Shown: positions 62,339 to 64,000 of the stretch, in pieces
Layout: every line of letters begins with the position of its first letter
How positions within the stretch are numbered: position 1 is the stretch's first letter
Assembly: GCF_019679435.2 (NCBI RefSeq)
Contig: NZ_CP139781.1
Coordinates: forward strand, 1,736,001-1,800,000
Direction: 5' to 3'
Source of the DNA: Actomonas aquatica
Lineage (GTDB): Bacteria; Verrucomicrobiota; Verrucomicrobiia; Opitutales; Opitutaceae
DNA: 64,000 nt
The notes under the pieces: generated by a model
What the model was told of the DNA's origin: nothing
What the model saw: only the letters and a program-made list of their open reading frames with translations
The model's database searches: none
Program-made: the position numbers and the translations under genes

Positions 62339-63240
62339 TATTCCGCCACTTCGACGCGGTCGCGCCCGTTGGACTTGGCCGCGTAAAGCGCCTTGTCCGC
62401 CGCCTGCACCAACGCCTTGGCCGTGGTGGCGTGGTGCGGCATGGCAGCGACGCCCGCGCTGATCGTCACCGTGAGTTCCTTGCCGTCCTCATCCAGTGGA
62501 TACGGCGTCCCGTGAACGACCTCGACGATGCGAGTCGCCAGCTTGCGCGCGGCCTCGGCATCCAGCTCGACCAACAGCACGGCCAATTCCTCGCCGCCAA
62601 ATCGCGCCAGACGATCAACCTTGCGCATCAGTCCGCCGAGCCGTCGGGCGGTCTCGCGCAGCACCGCGTCGCCCGCCGGATGACCGTGGGTGTCGTTGAC
62701 CGATTTGAAGTGATCGAGATCGAGCAGCACCAGGGAGAAGTCGCGGCCAAAACGCTTCGCGCGTTCCGTTTCTTCGGCGAGGATGCGGTTGAACTCCCGC
62801 CGATTGAGCAAGCCGGTGAGCGCATCGTGCGTGGCGAGGCGTTTGAGCTCCGCCAGGGTTTCGCTCAGCTTCAGCGCGTATCGCAACGAGCGCTCGAGCA
62901 TCGAAGCCGAGATCTCGCCCTTGACCAAATAATCGAGCGCGCCGGCGTTCATCGCTTCGATGTCGATGCTCGAGGAAGATTCGGCCGTCAGGAAAATGAT
63001 CGGCACCTCACAGCCCGCCTCCTTGGCCTCCCGAATGAGCTCCAAGCCGTCCCGGGGACCAAGCTGAAAATCCAATAAACAGGCGGTGTGTTCGCCGCTG
63101 AGCAGCCGTTGTAGGCCCTCCTCATAAGTGGCCGCCCATTCGAAAGCGTAAACCTCACCGTGAAAGGCTTTTAGCTGCTGCTGCACAATCCGCGCCTGCA
63201 GGCGGTCGTCGTCGATGAGGAGAAGCTTACGTGAGTCCAT
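62338..63240 (-). CDS. Response regulator with REC and GGDEF domains (diguanylate cyclase)
   Basis: A 300-residue protein. REC domain residues 1-125, with LLIDDDRLQ as the acidic pocket, Asp57 in LLDFQLGPRDG as phospho-acceptor and Lys in YLVKGE. The GGDEF domain (about 135-298) has LTGLLNRREFNRIL, DLDHFKSVNDTHGHPAGD and the active site FGGEEL. An inhibitory I-site RKVD lies 5 residues before it, so the product c-di-GMP can feed back. No sensor kinase is adjacent. The window also encodes MshEN-type domains (pilB region), which can bind c-di-GMP in other bacteria. Confidence 0.92.
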   Translation of the reverse strand: MDSRKLLLIDDDRLQARIVQQQLKAFHGEVYAFEWAATYEEGLQRLLSGEHTACLLDFQLGPRDGLELIREAKEAGCEVPIIFLTAESSSSIDIEAMNAGALDYLVKGEISASMLERSLRYALKLSETLAELKRLATHDALTGLLNRREFNRILAEETERAKRFGRDFSLVLLDLDHFKSVNDTHGHPAGDAVLRETARRLGGLMRKVDRLARFGGEELAVLLVELDAEAARKLATRIVEVVHGTPYPLDEDGKELTVTISAGVAAMPHHATTAKALVQAADKALYAAKSNGRDRVEVAE

Positions 63241-63327
63241 ATGGGCCTACCCGTATTGCCCTATCGCGTTTGTGAGCTGCAAGCGTTTAACACGTGGAGC
63301 GCTGTCTTCATCGCGGACAGATCCAAT

Positions 63328-64000
63328 TTAGTCTCGCCCCACTCCGGCGACCAGATCGGAGACTTTAGCCGCCATCGCCGGACCGATCTCCGCGCGAGCG
63401 TCCACGCGGTCGCGGATCACATTCACGAGCGCGCTGCCCACCACGACACCGTCAGCATGCGCGGCGACTTCATGGACGTGTTCGCGGCGCGAGATGCCGA
63501 AGCCGACGACCACAGGCAGCTCCGTGTGGCGTTTGATGGTCGCAATCGCGTCGGGCACGTTGGCCGCCACGCTGTCCCGCTCGCCCGTCACGCCTTCGCG
63601 AGACACGTAATAGATGAAGCCGGTCGTCGCCGCGGCGATGGTCGGTAGGCGGGCTTCCGGGGTGGTCGGCGCGACGATGAAAACCGTCTTCAGGCCATGC
63701 GCCTGGCAGGCTGCGGAGAGTTCGTCGGCTTCCTCGGGAGGCAGATCGAGCGTAAGCAGACCGTCGAGCCCGGCTTCTTTGGCGCGCTTCACGTAGGCAT
63801 CGACGCCGTTGGAAAACACCAGGTTGTAGTAGGTGTAGAACACGATGGGCGTCTCGGGGAATTCGGACCGCAGCTCAGCCACAAACGCAAACACCCGCTC
63901 CGCCGTCATCCCGCCCTCCAGCGCGCGCTGGGCGGCGAGCTGGTTGGTCAGGCCGTCAGCCAGAGGATCGGAAAACGGCACGCCCAACTCCAGCACGTCG
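63328..64000 (-). CDS. trpA: Tryptophan synthase alpha chain, partial (N-terminus outside window)
   Basis: The C-terminal roughly 224 residues of a TIM-barrel enzyme that cleaves indole-3-glycerol phosphate. The catalytic Glu and Asp are seen in VLELGVPFSDPLADG. Other signatures: PIVFYTYYNLVFSNG, GLLTLDLPPEE, FIVAPTT, GFIYYVSREGVTG and VVVGFGISRREHV. The frame is open to the last base; about 45 N-terminal residues are missing. Divergent or convergent partners on that side are not visible. Confidence 0.95.
   Translation of the reverse strand, partial: DVLELGVPFSDPLADGLTNQLAAQRALEGGMTAERVFAFVAELRSEFPETPIVFYTYYNLVFSNGVDAYVKRAKEAGLDGLLTLDLPPEEADELSAACQAHGLKTVFIVAPTTPEARLPTIAAATTGFIYYVSREGVTGERDSVAANVPDAIATIKRHTELPVVVGFGISRREHVHEVAAHADGVVVGSALVNVIRDRVDARAEIGPAMAAKVSDLVAGVGRD

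Noticed and set aside
1..64000. tRNA, rRNA, CRISPR, prophage or insertion sequences
   Set aside because: I looked for T-loop/anticodon patterns, spaced direct repeats, integrases and transposases and found none. A short RNA gene could still be missed by eye.

Overview
The window is a high-GC, densely coded stretch of Gram-negative bacterial chromosome. It most resembles a member of the Verrucomicrobiota, probably Opitutaceae. This is inferred from gene content, not from a marker-gene comparison: an LpxC-FabZ fusion, a MurC-MurB fusion, a LysM-protein gene inside the division/cell-wall (dcw) cluster, meso-DAP-type MurE, lipid A genes and a divergent FtsZ. I see no rRNA, tRNA, CRISPR array, prophage, integrase or insertion sequence, and no gene-free stretch longer than about 300 bases.

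Layout. 1-3.9 kb: the end of a glycine cleavage operon (gcvT, gcvH), a CNNM/CBS membrane protein, lgt and a secreted signal-peptidase-like protein. 4.0-7.0 kb: a pyroglutamate salvage operon (pxpB-pxpC fusion, pxpA, pcp). 7.1-10.9 kb: a lipoprotein and the system II cytochrome c maturation pair ResB/CcsA. 11.0-18.4 kb: a minus-strand cluster of unusual composition. It encodes an FN3 membrane protein, a sodium:solute symporter, a 39-residue membrane peptide, an aspartate-carbamoyltransferase-like protein lacking the aspartate-binding residues, an asparagine-synthetase-like amidotransferase, an N-carbamoyl/ureido amidohydrolase and an isochorismatase-fold amidase. This is my best candidate for an undescribed pathway. 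18.6-19.3 kb: a LysE-type exporter.

19.3-42.5 kb is one long minus-strand dcw super-cluster: mraZ, a small ORF, rsmH, ftsL, ftsI, murE, murF, mraY, murD, a LysM protein, ftsW, murG, murC-murB, ddl, ftsQ, ftsA, ftsZ, then obg, a stand-alone GspE-N/MshEN-like protein and a PilB-type ATPase. It encodes peptidoglycan precursor synthesis from UDP-MurNAc to lipid II and most of the divisome. A pair of 20-bp-spaced direct repeats in front of mraZ is a likely MraZ operator.

42.7-50.3 kb holds a DUF971 protein, a PP2C phosphatase, hisI, lpxA, lpxC-fabZ, efp (with an unusual tip residue), an RlmI-type rRNA methyltransferase and a thymidine-phosphorylase homologue with an altered active site. 50.5-64 kb holds argS, a GYF/membrane protein, a BrkB/YihY protein, a PpiD-like chaperone without a visible parvulin domain, a TolC-like outer-membrane protein, miaA, a glycosyltransferase / lipid kinase / LpxH-like run, a response-regulator diguanylate cyclase and the 3' part of trpA.

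Three different REPIN-like elements (paired inverted palindromes) lie in the window, each between two convergent genes. One of them is placed so that a palindrome plus a T-run forms the terminator of hisI. Two further dispersed-repeat-like words lie between co-directional genes.
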